Shown here in pieces: positions 36,748 to 50,173 of a stretch of DNA of 64,000 bases (positions are counted from its first letter, which is position 1; the number at the start of each line of letters is the position of its first letter). Both the position numbers and the translations under genes were made by a program. The notes under the pieces were generated by a model. The model did no database searches. It was not told the origin of the DNA and was given only the letters and a program-made list of their open reading frames with translations. Source of the stretch: Brugia malayi (taxonomy: Eukaryota > Nematoda > Chromadorea > Rhabditida > Onchocercidae); the NCBI RefSeq assembly GCF_000002995.4, contig NW_025062475.1, forward strand, positions 1,054,001 through 1,118,000, given 5' to 3'.

Positions 36748-37200
36748 GTCAATTCAATTCATTTCATTTCAATTCAATTCATTTTATTTCATTTCATTTC
36801 AATTCAATTCATTTCATTTCATTTCATTTCATTTCATTTCAATTCAATTCATTTCATTTCAATTCAATTCAATTCAATTCATTTCATTTCATTTCAATTC
36901 AATTCAATTCAATTCAATTCATTTCATTTCATTTCATTTCATTTCATTTCATTTCATTTCATTTCAATTCAATTCAATTCAATTCATTTCATTTCATTTT
37001 ATTTCATTCCAATCCATTTTGATTCATTTCATTTCAATTCAATTCAATTCATTTCATTTCAATTCAATTCAATTCAATTCATTTCATTTCATTTCAATTC
37101 AATTCAATTCAATTCATTTCATTTCATTTTATTTCATTCCAATCCATTTTAATTCATTTCATTTCATTTCAATTCAATTCAATTCATTTCATTTCATTTA
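36748..37200. repeat. ATTTC/ATTCA pentamer satellite, about 450 bases
   Basis: Alternating blocks of ATTTC and ATTCA pentanucleotides with rare ATTTT and ATTCC variants and larger duplicated blocks. The long Phe/Ser/Ile/His/Gln frames are artefacts. A shorter block of the same family occurs at 63727-63830. Confidence 0.97.
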
Positions 37201-37617
37201 TTTGATTGCTATAATTTCAAATGTAAAATATATTTTTTTTTTTTTTTTAAAAATGAAGAAAAAAAACGAAAAGAACGAAACTTTTTTTTTTTCCATTAAA
37301 TTTTTATGCTCCACCTTATTTGTTCATTAATAATTATTTTTACATCATTCTAAACTGTATTTTAACTGCTTTTCACATAATTTTTTATCACTCTGTTACT
37401 GTAATTTATTTTTTCAAACATTTATTTCTATGAAATTTATTCAAATGAAAATTCTTCGTAAAAAAATTCCATTCGAAATGCAACATATTATAATAATCGT
37501 TTAATTTACAAGTGATTATTCAATTTATTAAAAAAAAAATTTTTCATTGATTATTCGCTGAAATCAATTAAATTACTACTACTTACTACTGTGATAATTA
37601 ATGCTTAAATTACACTC

Positions 37618-37647
37618 TGATAATGTTATCACTATGATGATAAGAAT
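37618..37647 (+). promoter_or_regulatory. Paired GATA sites upstream of the 37680 start
   Basis: TGATAATGTTATCA (37618-37631) is an inverted pair of GATA sites, followed by TGATGATAAG, which contains TGATAAG, the form bound by nematode intestinal GATA factors of the ELT-2 type. It sits 35-60 bases before the predicted ATG. GATA motifs are easily generated in AT-rich DNA, so only the arrangement and position give weight. Confidence 0.4.
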
Positions 37648-37679
37648 GAATCAGTGATAGGAAAAGGAAAAAGAAAAGA

Positions 37680-40608
37680 ATGGGTCTTCGATTATCAATC
37701 GAAATTCATCGATTGTTTAATATTTATTTGAATAATTTCATAGCCTCAATTGAGGAATGTGATAATGGCAGCAGTGATATCGATGAAAGTATTGATAGCA
37801 TTGATGATAATGATAAGAACGAAGATAGTATTACAGATGATAACATCTGGTAAATTATTTCTTAACTTATATCTTTTATATTAAGTTAATTAAATCAAAT
37901 TGTTATATGGATGAATTATAGAGAAAGTTGAGATTACTTATGATTACATTAAATTGATATTACTTATGATAACATTAAATTGATATTACTTATGATAACA
38001 TTAAATTGATATTACTTATGATAACATTAAATTGATATTACTTATGATAACATTAAATTGATATTACTTATGATAACATTAAATTGATATTACTTATGAT
38101 AACATTAAATTGATATTACTTATGATAACATTAAATTGACATTACTTATGATAACATTAAATTGATATTACTTATGATAACATTAAATTGATATCACCTA
38201 TTACTTTAATAAATAAATTATTAATGACTATAATTGTTAATAAAACAAATATTTTGCTTATTTTTAAAAGCAATTAATAATTTAAAATATTCTTGAATTA
38301 TATTGTATTTAACTACATTCATGATTTAATTATTAATTTGATTCTTATTTATTAATTTAATTTAATTTTTATTTATTATTAATTTGATTTTAATAAAATT
38401 ATTTGACTCAAATATTTTCGTAAATTAGCAAAATTTTTTAATTGTATTTATTGAAAAAATTATATATTAGCAAAAATTTTTCCAATAATTTCATTTTGAA
38501 TTTTTTTAGTATTTGAAAAAAAATTTTTTTTTTTTCGATTTAACAATAGCGTAAATTTTGATTAACAAAAATTTCTGTTTGTTTTCATTAAAATTTATAA
38601 ATTATAATATTAGTTTTTTTGATATTAATTTATAAAATTTGTATGTACTAATAAACGAATTTATATTACTTTTTGATTGTTAAAATTTTCTTTTTTATTT
38701 ATTTATTTCTTTTTTTTTAGATATAAATGTGCTATATAAAATATATTAGAAATTATTCAATTCATTAAACAGCAAATAAAAATTTTTATTTTTTTTTTTT
38801 TTTTTTTTTTTTCATAATTTCTCTTTAGAAATATTTGTTTATAAAATATAAAATTTTAGAATTATAAAATTTTCAATTTTTTCATAATCTTTAAAAATTA
38901 TAATTAAATATTTCATTTTTTGCATGTGTATATACAATCAAAATTTTCTTGAGCTTAAAATTTTAATTAAAATTTAGATTAAAATTAGCATACAAAAAAT
39001 AAACCTAAATTTTTAGGATCAAATTTAGCATATAAAAATAAGTGTAAATTTTTTGATACAAATTAGCACATAAAAATAAATCTAAATTTTTAGGCTCAAA
39101 TTAGCTTAAAAAAAAAAAAAAAAAATAAGCCTAAATGTTTAGGCACAATTTAGCATATAAAAATAAGTCTAAATTTTTTCAGATCAAATTTAGCATATAA
39201 AAAGTAGGTCAAAATTTTTAGGTCTAAATCAGGATCATTACGAGAATTTCTCAGTGATTACGAGAATATCATAAATAATCGAAATCAATTATCACAAGCA
39301 AACAACGAACGAGCTGGTGAATCAGGTTATCGAAGTGAATCAACAACATACGAAGAAACAATATCCACAACTCGTTATTCAGATTCTGCTGGTACACCTG
39401 AATACAGGTAGATTAAAAGTTTTTAATAATTATATAAAAAGAAAATAATTAATTAAATATAATTGTATTAATATTTTATTGTAAAACAACTGAAAAAGAA
39501 ATGGTATTAAAACAAAATTGATTTACTAATTGTATGATAAAAGTAATGAAATAATCAAATACCTTATCAAATGACAATATTTATTGTATAATAATTAATT
39601 TTTTAAAATAATGTAATTTGGTTGACAATTTGGTTGACAAATGAATAGGATGTAAAATTATGGGAATGAAAAAAAACAAAAAAAAAACAAGTTATTTTGT
39701 TTTAAACTTTAACTTTAGCAGTTCTTTTCTTTTTTTTACTTTAATATGAACTTTAAACAATTTAATTTCATTGTTTATTATCATCAAATATAAACTTTTC
39801 CAATTAATTTTTCATAATTATTTATTTTATTAATTAATTAAGAAAGAGAATTAGAAATGATTAAATAATATTGCTTTAATCACATTTGCTTCATTAAATA
39901 TGCTTATCTTATCAAATAAATAATTAATTGAAAAATTGAAGTGATAAAAAAATTTTTTTTTTCATTCTTATTTTAATTGTTATTTGCGTAATTAATAAAA
40001 ATCTTTTTTTTTTTTTTGCTTTTGTTTTTTTGATTTTTACTTTAAATACAAAAAATTTTGTAATTTTTTCATTTCAACTTCTTTTAAAGTTTTTTACTTC
40101 TTTTTTCGATTTATTTTTTCAACTGCCACAATTGTTTATACAAAAATGAATTATTACTTATTTACTACTTTTCTTCTTCTTTCCTCTTTTTTTTTTTTTT
40201 TTTTTGTTCGCAATCAATAAAAAATGCTTTTGTTTAAATTTTCACTTTTAAATATTTTCTATCTTTTGCATGATTAATATTCAATTATATTATTGAAGAA
40301 TATATATATATGTTTTTATTTTGTTTTTTTTTTTTTTGAACTATTAATCGTATTTACAATAAAAAGAGGAAAAAACATTTAGAAATATATAAAATGAAAA
40401 AATAGAAAATAAATAAAAATAAAAAATAATAAATGAAAATAAAATTTATATTAAAACAAACGCATATATAAAATATAAAAATGTGTAAAACGAAAATAAA
40501 CATAGCACTAATAAATATAAAAATTTACATAATGGAAAAGAATTGCAAATTCTAATTCAAAATTTATTCCAATTTATAACTTTTTATGTTTTATTTCAGA
40601 AATTTTGA

Positions 40609-40642
<34 letters not shown>

Positions 40643-43600
40643 AGAATATATTAAATTTGACTAACTTAATTTGAATATTACCACAACAAAAAAGTTATGC
40701 TTATTTGCTCGAAGCATTTTTGTAGTACCAATTTGCATCTTTTTCTTTTTTTAAGAAATTAACCATATTATCAGTATTGTTTAGGTACTTTGATGCCAGA
40801 GAAATGGTACAAATATAAAAGTAAAAATTATAATATAGTAGAAATAAGGAAGTATTAACAATAATTATTAAATGGATTTGATAAATGTGAAATTGATTAG
40901 AATAGATGTGAGTGAAATATAGAAAGAAAGAAAATGTATCAGAATATATGAATGACCTTTTAGTGACCTTTTCGAAATATATTTTTAACTTTTGTCAGTG
41001 AGACACTGTAGCATTTTAAATGTAATATTTTTAAAAAACCGAAGAAAGAATATCAATGACAAATGATACAGTAAATCATTTTATAAGTAAATAACATTTT
41101 GTGAAAATTGAAGTATTATTTGGCGATTAAATGAATGTAACATTGTCATTGCATTTTCGTGTGATCTTATTGTAGCTGCAACACTATTGTTACACTTTTC
41201 ATGTGATCTTATTGTAGTTACAACACTATTATTGCACTCTTTATGTGATCTTATTGTAGTTGCAACACTATTGTTACACTTTTCATGTGATCTTATTGTA
41301 GTTGCAACACTATTGTTACACTTTTCATGTGATCTTATTGTAGTTGCAACACTATTGTTACACTTTTCATGTGATCTTATTGTAGTTGCAACACTATTAT
41401 TGCACTCTTTATGTGATCTTATTGTAGTTGCAACATTATTGCACTTTTCATTTTAGCTGCAACGTTATTGTAGCTAAAACATTTCTATGCAATGTTTATT
41501 TCTTAATAAAAAAGCTATTTCTGAGCTTTCCTTTAATTAATAAAATTAACTTTCTTCTTAACCTTTTAATTTTTTTTTTTCCTACTTTTTCCTTGTCATC
41601 AAATTGAGAAAATTTTTAAATTCAAGTATTGAAATTAATTTTTCCTCATGAAAAATTCCGAAACAATAATAATACCAATAACAATAGCAATAATAATGAG
41701 ATAATAATAGCTATAGCAACAATGATAATAATGATAACAGACAATGATAATCTAATATTGTTAGTAATAGTTAAATATTAATGATATAAATTTTTTTTTT
41801 TTAAATTTTACATTTGCTTTTTTAATAATAAAAAAAAAATTTAATTCTTTTTTAAATTTACTTCAAATAGATTGTATTATATAAAATATTTGCATATTTA
41901 TGATTAGTTTTTGATTAATTACTGATATTTCTAACCAACTAATTAATTAATTAATTAATATGATTATAGCTTACCAATAAGAAATACGTTGTACAATAGT
42001 AGTCCATCAATAGCTGTTCATTTGCCTGCTGATTCAACAATTACCACTGAAACAACAATTACGACTACTACTGCAATTAAGAAAGTTGCAAGTGGTTCAA
42101 AATTTACTGAAGAAAACATCGCTGTAAGTTAATTCTAATTAAATTTATAAATTAAAAAAAAAGAAAAAAAAAATCGAATTTTATAAATTTAAATTAACGC
42201 TTTTTTTTTTCCTTTATTATTGTTAATTAAAATTTTTGTAAATTTTAATTTTTTTTTCTTTATAATTTGCGATAAAAATGTTTGATTAACAATGAATAAA
42301 TTAGTCATACTAAAGTGCTATGAGTAATGCCAGTTAATAGTTAATCATCTGGGAAATTCGTTTAAGTCATTTCAATTTTTTTTTTGTTAAAATTTATAAA
42401 GTAATGAACAATTGAAATTTTCCATCATTTCATTTCCTTTTTTTTTTTTTTTTTTTTGAGGGAGAGAGAGAGAAAGAGAGAGAGAGAGAAACGACTTATA
42501 ATTTCTTTCATTTATAAATTTTGTTTCACTGATGAAAAGTACTTCGCTTTTTTTTTTTGTTCGTTTCCGTTTGTAACATTTAGTAACATGAATTTCGAAT
42601 TTTTTTTTTATCAAAGTAATTAATTACTTAAAAACTAGATTACATGATTTATTCCTTTTCCATAATATTGACATTAGTTCAAGTTAAGTTTGCTTCGTTT
42701 TTGTTTTTCAAATGCAAAAATTGAGTAAATGTTTGGTGTAGAATTTAAATGTTAAAATAAATAATTTAATTAAATGAATTAATTGAATTTATAAGAAACA
42801 AAGATTGAGATTAACTTTTTTAATTTTTTAGGCAAAGATTAACTTTTTATTTGATAATAAAAACTCAAAATGTTAGTCTTTTATGGTTCCGATTAATTTA
42901 TTTAATATTCTTCAAATTTTCGATTATTTTAATCATCGAATTTTCCTCTTTTTTTTTTTGCAATTTATGTTTTTTTTTTTTTTTCCGGAGTTTATTAAAT
43001 TTTGATTTTACTTTTTTCTTTTTTTAATTTTAAAAAATGTCTAATTTGATTACTCTTTTAGGAATTCAACCTATTAGGAGCATTATGAGTTAGAATTGAA
43101 TTTTCAGGTTAGAATATGATAATTCTTAAATGGAAGAAAAAATAATGATTACATAAGAAGTGATAAAATTTAAAATAATAATAAATAATAGAACTGATAA
43201 GATTGTATGATCACATATTTTAGATTGAAAATTTTCCGGATCAATAATTTTCCTGATTACTTTTCTCTCATATTACTTTGAAATAATAATGAAAAGTTCA
43301 AAAAAAAGAGAAAAAAAAATTATAATTTTTCATTTTCTTTTTTTTTTTTTAAAAAAAAATTCTATAAAACTGGTTGGATTTTTTTTTTTTCACTTTTTTT
43401 TTTGGTTTTAAAATTTGCAAAAAAAAAAAAAAAAATTTTTTTTTGGTTACATATCGATGTATACTGGTGAAAAGATAAAAATTGTAAACAATAATGTAAC
43501 ATTTGTTCCATTAAATTATCTTTTCTAAACTTTCTAATCAATATTACAACAAAAAAAAAAAAAAGAAAGAAAAACGAAAAAATGATGAAAAGTAGAAGAA

Positions 43601-46600
43601 AATTAATTATTGAAATAAGTGAAGAAAAGAAAGTGAAATAACAGAATTTAAAAATAAAAATTAAACTAGCATAAAGGTATGTAATAAACAATAATAAATA
43701 TCCGGTTATTCCGGATATTTACTTTTTAATCATAAATTAAACTAACTGTTTCTATTCATCAAGAAATAAGCTTTTTTTCATTTCTTTCAATTCTTTTAAT
43801 CTTCCTTCCATCTTCCACCTCATTTTACCTCCTTTCTTACCTCTCTCTGTTCATTTCTTCCTTCTACCTTCTTCTTCTCCCTCATTTTACCTCCTTTCTT
43901 ACCTCTCTCTGTTCATTTCTTCCTTCTACCTTCTTCTTCTCCCTCATTTTACCTCCTTTCTTACCTCTCTCTGTTCATTTCTTCCTTCTACCTTCTTCTT
44001 TTCCCTCATTTTACCTCCTTTCTTCCCTCTCTCTGTTCATTTCTTCCTTCTACCTTCTTCTTCTTCCTCCTCATTTTACCTCCTTTCCTACCTCTCTCTC
44101 TCTCTCTCTCTTTGTTCATTTCCCTTCCTTTTTCCTCCTTCCCCTTTCACTCATCATTTTCTCCTCTTTTTAAATAAAAGAAGAGAAAATGAGTATAGTT
44201 TAGTTGCTTTTGCAAATATAAAATGAATTTTACCCTCTTTCAACAAAATTTTTTTAAAAAATTATTTGTCATCGAATTGAACAAAAATTTTTCATTCTTC
44301 AATTTCACTTTTATTTCAATTCTTTTCATTTCATTGCTTTAGCTGTTGCTTTTTTCTTTTTTTTTTAAATTTTAGATATTTTTATAGAATTGAAATAAAA
44401 AAAAAAAAAAAAAAAGTGACGTACGTGAGCAAATAGTAACGTTTGAAGTGACGGATGAAATGATCAGACAATATTCGATATTTAAATATTCCATTGAGGT
44501 ATTAAATTTTTTTTTTTTTTTTGTGTGTGAAATTTAATTATCAGTTTATTATCAATTATTTTAATTTGTACTATCATTAACAGTTTTTTTTTTTTTTTTT
44601 TTAATGAAATTGGAAATTGAAGAAAAATTTTATAAATTAGATAATTGTAATTAAAAGTTTAATTTAAATTAATTAAATGCTCACTTAATGAGTGAATAAA
44701 TATATGTAAAATGAATTTAATTATTTTTCTATTTTAATAAATGAAAGTATGAAATGAATTTTTATTGAAATGAGAAAATTTGAATCTATTTATATGAATT
44801 TAATTGATAATTACTTTTATTGATTACAAATTATTTATGCTCAATTCGATTATATTAGCAAAAGGTATTTTAGTATTTAATTTCAGATATCATTGTTTTT
44901 CATCTTTTTTTTTTTTTTTTTTAGTCTTATTGAATTATTAAATTAACAAAAAAGAGTAAACAAATATTTATATTATTTTGAAAATAAATTAAAGATTTTT
45001 TTTTTTTTTTGAGCTTATTTGTTATTTTTATAAAAATCGATTTGTTTTACCAAATTCTTAAACTTTTTAAAATTTCAAAGTTTTTATTATTTATAAACTT
45101 TGAAATTTAAATATTTCAAATAAAAGAAAAAAAAGTGAAATATTTCATAAGGAGTGTTTTATTAAATTCAAATCAAATTACAATTAAATCATTTAACAAT
45201 ATTTACAAATTTTGAAATTATAAAAAATTTTTTACTTTTCTTTTTTTTTCTTTCAAAAAAAATAAAAAATAAATTTCGATTAAAAATTAAAAATGCAAAA
45301 ATTTTAAAACAAATAAAGATTAAAATTTTATTCGTTTAATTTTTTCGTTGAAATAATTTTGATCAAACTATGATCGTCACATTTGCATTAGTTGTGAACT
45401 GATGACAAATGACATTTAGAAATGATAGATCATTTCATTTCATTTTTTTTTTTTTTTACTTTACATTTAAAAATCTCGACAATGTACTTTTTTTAATTTT
45501 AGAATACTTTTTTAACTTTACCAATTTTCATTCGAATTTTTACCAATAAATAATTTTTTAAAAACGTTCGAAATTCAAAAAAAAGAAAGAAAAACGAACA
45601 AACAAACAAATATATTTTTAGGTTTTTTGTTTTTTTTTTTGGAAAATTGAATTAATTTAAAAAAAAAAAAAAGAAAAAAAATTGGGTCATTGTAAACTTT
45701 TTTATGAAAATAAAATTAAAAAGAGAAAAAATGCAAAAATGAAAAGAAAAGTTTGTGTAAAAATTGTTTGTTGCAGTAAAATAACGATGGTATATTATTA
45801 TTAATATTACTATTATTATTAATAATATCATTATTATTACTAACATCATTATTATTACTATTAATATTATTATTAGTATTACTCTGATAGTTCATGTTAT
45901 TATCACTACCAATTTTATCACTTCTTTTTTCTGCAGAAATTAAAGGAAAAATAAAAAAATAAATATATGAGTAAATAAATAAACAAAATTAATAATTACA
46001 AAAAAAAAAAAAAAAAAGGAAATTTTAATAGCTATGAAATATAATTTTTGATAATTTTAAAACATAAAATTATAATATCAAACGAATTATTAAATATGCC
46101 ATTTGAAAATTATGCAATTATTGCTTAATTTTTTTTTTTTTAAATTATATTTGAGTTATTAATTATGAATTTCAATTAACATTTTTTAATTTTCAATTTT
46201 ATATTAAACCATGTGAACTGCATCGTTTGACATAATGTGATCAGTAGTAAAATGAAATAAATCGATGTGACAAATCAATTAAAAGTTGAATGATTGAAGT
46301 AAGACAGTAAGAATTTAACAAAATTAAAAATTTAACAAAATTAAATTAATACTTACAAATGTAAGTCAGCAAAATGAATGATTTTTGATAAAAAGTTATC
46401 ATAATAAAATGCATTAAAATTATACTTTTTTTTTTAAAAAAAATTTTTTTTTAAGCAAAAGTTATAAAATATTATTACTGAAATATAAATTTAATATTTA
46501 AATTTCTCATTTCTTTTACTTTTTATTGTAAATTTCTTTTTAATCTCGAGTTAATTTTCGAAGGCGGAATTATAATTTTAAAATAATTTTGATACATAAT

Positions 46601-47865
46601 GTTTAAGAAGATAAATAAAGTAAATAAACTTTTCATTAATTAAAATTATCTTAAACAATTCAATAGAATAATCTTTATTATTTATTACAAAAATTTGCAA
46701 ATTAATCATTATTTAAAATGAAAAATCTTATTTATTTATTTATAAAATAATTTTTTTATCTAATATAATTGCACATTTAAATTTGAAATATAATTCACTA
46801 ATTTTAAAGAAATTTAAAAAAAAAATTTAATCTCTATTAAATAGATCATACTTTTATTGTTTTTCTTTTTTTTTTTAAAAAAAAAAAAATATTACACTTA
46901 ATTTTTTAGATTAGAGCACAAATAAGCAACTAAAAAAGTAAAATAGGTACAAATCGAAATTATAATTAAAAAAAAATAACTCAGAAATAAATTTTAATTT
47001 TAAATAGAAATAAATTTTAATTTTAATTAAAATGAAAGAAAGAAAATTTCATTTTATTATTACTATTTTAATAAAAAAGAAAAGAGAGAAAGAATTTAAA
47101 AAAAAAAAAAAAAACTGATAATAAATTACAAAAATTGTTGTAATTAGACTTTTTTTTTAAATTGATTTTATCAAATTACCTGTCGCATAAGGTAAACAAA
47201 AAGGTAAAATATATTTGGATGAAAATTAGAATTGTTTACATTTCAGATATTATTTTATTATAAATTTTGTAAACATACTTTTTTTATCAAAATTTTTAAA
47301 TGTTGAATTTTTGTTTTTGCTAATTTTCTTTTTCTATTATTTACATTCAGTTAAAATTTCAGTTTTTTTTTTTTTTTCAACATTAATTTGGTAATTACAA
47401 TTTAAAATTGAATTTTTTTTTAGCAGATTTTGCTTAAATTTATGTTTGCCAGATGTGAATTTCCATTTCTTTCTTTTTTTTTTTTTTTTGAAATAAAAAT
47501 TTAATTTCTAATTGAAATAAAATTAACAAACAATCGAGGATATATATACATATGTATATTTAACAATAAATGATTAAAATTATTTTCAAAAATTTGTAAT
47601 TCTCGGAAAAAAAAAATTTAACAAAATAAAATTTTAAAAAATTTAGAATTATTTAATAAAATTCGAAAATGCTTTTTGTTCATTTTAAAAATTTCAATTT
47701 TATAATTGCCATTCTTGTTTCTAAGAAATTTTAACATTTTTTTTTTTTTTTTTAAATTTCTTTTTAAACTGTAAAATGTAAAAATATTGGAAGAAAGATG
47801 ACAAAGAAAAGAAAATGAACAAAAAAAAAAAAAAAAATTATGTCAAATGTATTTAAAATATTTAA

Positions 47866-47897
<32 letters not shown>

Positions 47898-50138
47898 CAT
47901 TGCAATCCTCTAAAAATATTATCTGTCAATTACTATTAAAAAAAAGAAAAAATTAAATTAAAATTTTCAGGAAATAACAAAAAAAAAAAATACAAATACA
48001 AATTAAATTCCTTTTTTTTTTTTTTTAAATTTCAATTCGGTCAAATTGATTAATTCAATTTTTGCTTTTTTTTTTTTTTTTTTTAAACTGTCAAATATTA
48101 ACCGTATAATCTATCAGTTATCAATTTTGTTTTTTTTTTTTTTTTTTTGTTTTTTAAATTTAATTTGATACATTCTTTGTCACAAAAAAAAAAAAAAAAA
48201 AAAAATTTGTCAACATTTTAAATTTAATTACTTTATTTAATAATTTTTTTTTTTTTTTTATTATTACATCATTTCCAACCAATCTATTACAATCATTCAT
48301 TCATTCATTCATTCTTCTATCGACCGCAATTTTCATTTTCCCAATTTTAATTTTTTATCAAAAAATATACATTTCGAATTCTATTTCCTTCTTTAACACA
48401 TACTACCATTTATTACCTACGCAATTTGCTTTCCTCTAAAATTTTTTAATTTTTAAAATTTTAAATTTTTTTAAAAAAAAAATGTGTTTATGCTTAAGTA
48501 AAACAACTAATCGTATTAGTTGTGCTGTACAAAAAAAATTTAAAAAAAATATTAATATTAATACTACAACTGCTACTAATTCTGATACAACGAATACAAT
48601 TATTAAAGAAGCTAGATCAAAGAGACGCCGACACAATAAAATTACGGTGAATTTAATTTTTTTCAACTTTTTTTGTTTTGTTTTTTTTTGCTAAATAGCT
48701 TTACAATAAAAATTTTATTTGATATAAGCTAATAACAAAAAAAGAATTTGTTTTTTTTTAAATTTAATTTTAATCGTTTAATATATTTTATTTTATATAA
48801 GCTAATATGAAAAATGAATCTGTTTTTTTTTTTTTTTTTTTTAAATTTTAATTTTAATCTTTAAATTGTAAATAAATGAAATATTTTATTTCATTTCAAA
48901 AATTGACATAGTTTATTTTCATCAAAATATTGTCATTTTATCTTTTTTTTTTTTTTTTTTGACAAAAATTAAAAAAAAAATTAAAATGAAATGTATTTGA
49001 GGAAATACTTTTTCTTTCTTTTTTTTTTTGTTTGGAAAAGAAAGAAAACAATTTTATAATTTATTAAATTTTAAATAATTTATTTATTTATTATTATTTC
49101 ATTGTATTTATAAAGTGTCAATTTTCAATTGATAAATTCATTTGAAATTGAGTGAAATTTTTAATTATTTACATATTACAATGAGTAATGCAATATGTGC
49201 TAGGATTATTCCGGAATTATAATCATTTCGTAGTTATTTGCATATTTCCGGATTAACACAAATGTTTTAATTTCATAGTGAAAAAGAAAAAAGAAGGAAG
49301 AAATAAAATTAATCAATCAGTGAAAAAATTTTTTAGCATTTCTAAATTTTTCTTTTTTAACTCTCTAAAATTCCTTTTGTAAAAAAAAAAAGCTTTAATA
49401 ATTTAAAAAATGATTTTAACCGGAACAGATTTATTCATTTAATTTTAAATTTAAAAAAAGAAAAAAAAAACAGCGAAGACTAAATAATTATTTCGATATG
49501 AAGAAATTTTGAGTTTTTTTTTTAAATAACAAAAATATTTGTTCTTTTTTTTTATTAAAAACTTTTGACATTTTAATTTTTTATTAACAATGTAAAAGTT
49601 TTTTGTTTACTAATTGAAATTAATTAATTATTGTTAATTGAGTTTTGTTCAGCGATATAAGTATAAGTAATTAGATAAGTATAAAATTAACAATGCGCAC
49701 CTTTTAAAGTAATTTTCAATTATGCAAAAAGAAAGTTTGGCAAATTTAAATGTCAAAAAATTTAAAAACAATTGTGTAGAATTAAATTTTTAAAAAAATT
49801 CAACTCATTTTTATATTTGTTAATTAATTAATTCTGTTCTGAATTTCCATCATTTTTCAGTTTTTTTTTGTTCTTCAAAATAATTTTAAACAAATATAAA
49901 TATAATTTAACAATTTAAATAAATGTATTTGTTGGTTAATTTAAATGCATTAATTATTTGTTTACAACTCGAATGTATTAATTATTTGTTTACAATTGAT
50001 TACAAATGAATTTAATTCCTTTCAAATGTTGATCCGTCCAATGAAATGTTAATTTCCGAAATGAAATAACATTGAAATTAGTTTATATCATGAATAAAAT
50101 ATTTGTAAACAATTTTAGACTATTTTGTTTATTTGTTT

Positions 50139-50173
<35 letters not shown>

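Noticed and set aside
36736..37330. Long Phe/Ser/His/Gln frames
   Set aside because: Pure ATTTC/ATTCA pentamer satellite.
48436..48666. - strand frame opposite the 48482 exon
   Set aside because: Antisense shadow with hydrophobic low-complexity composition; the + strand frame has start, donor and phase support.
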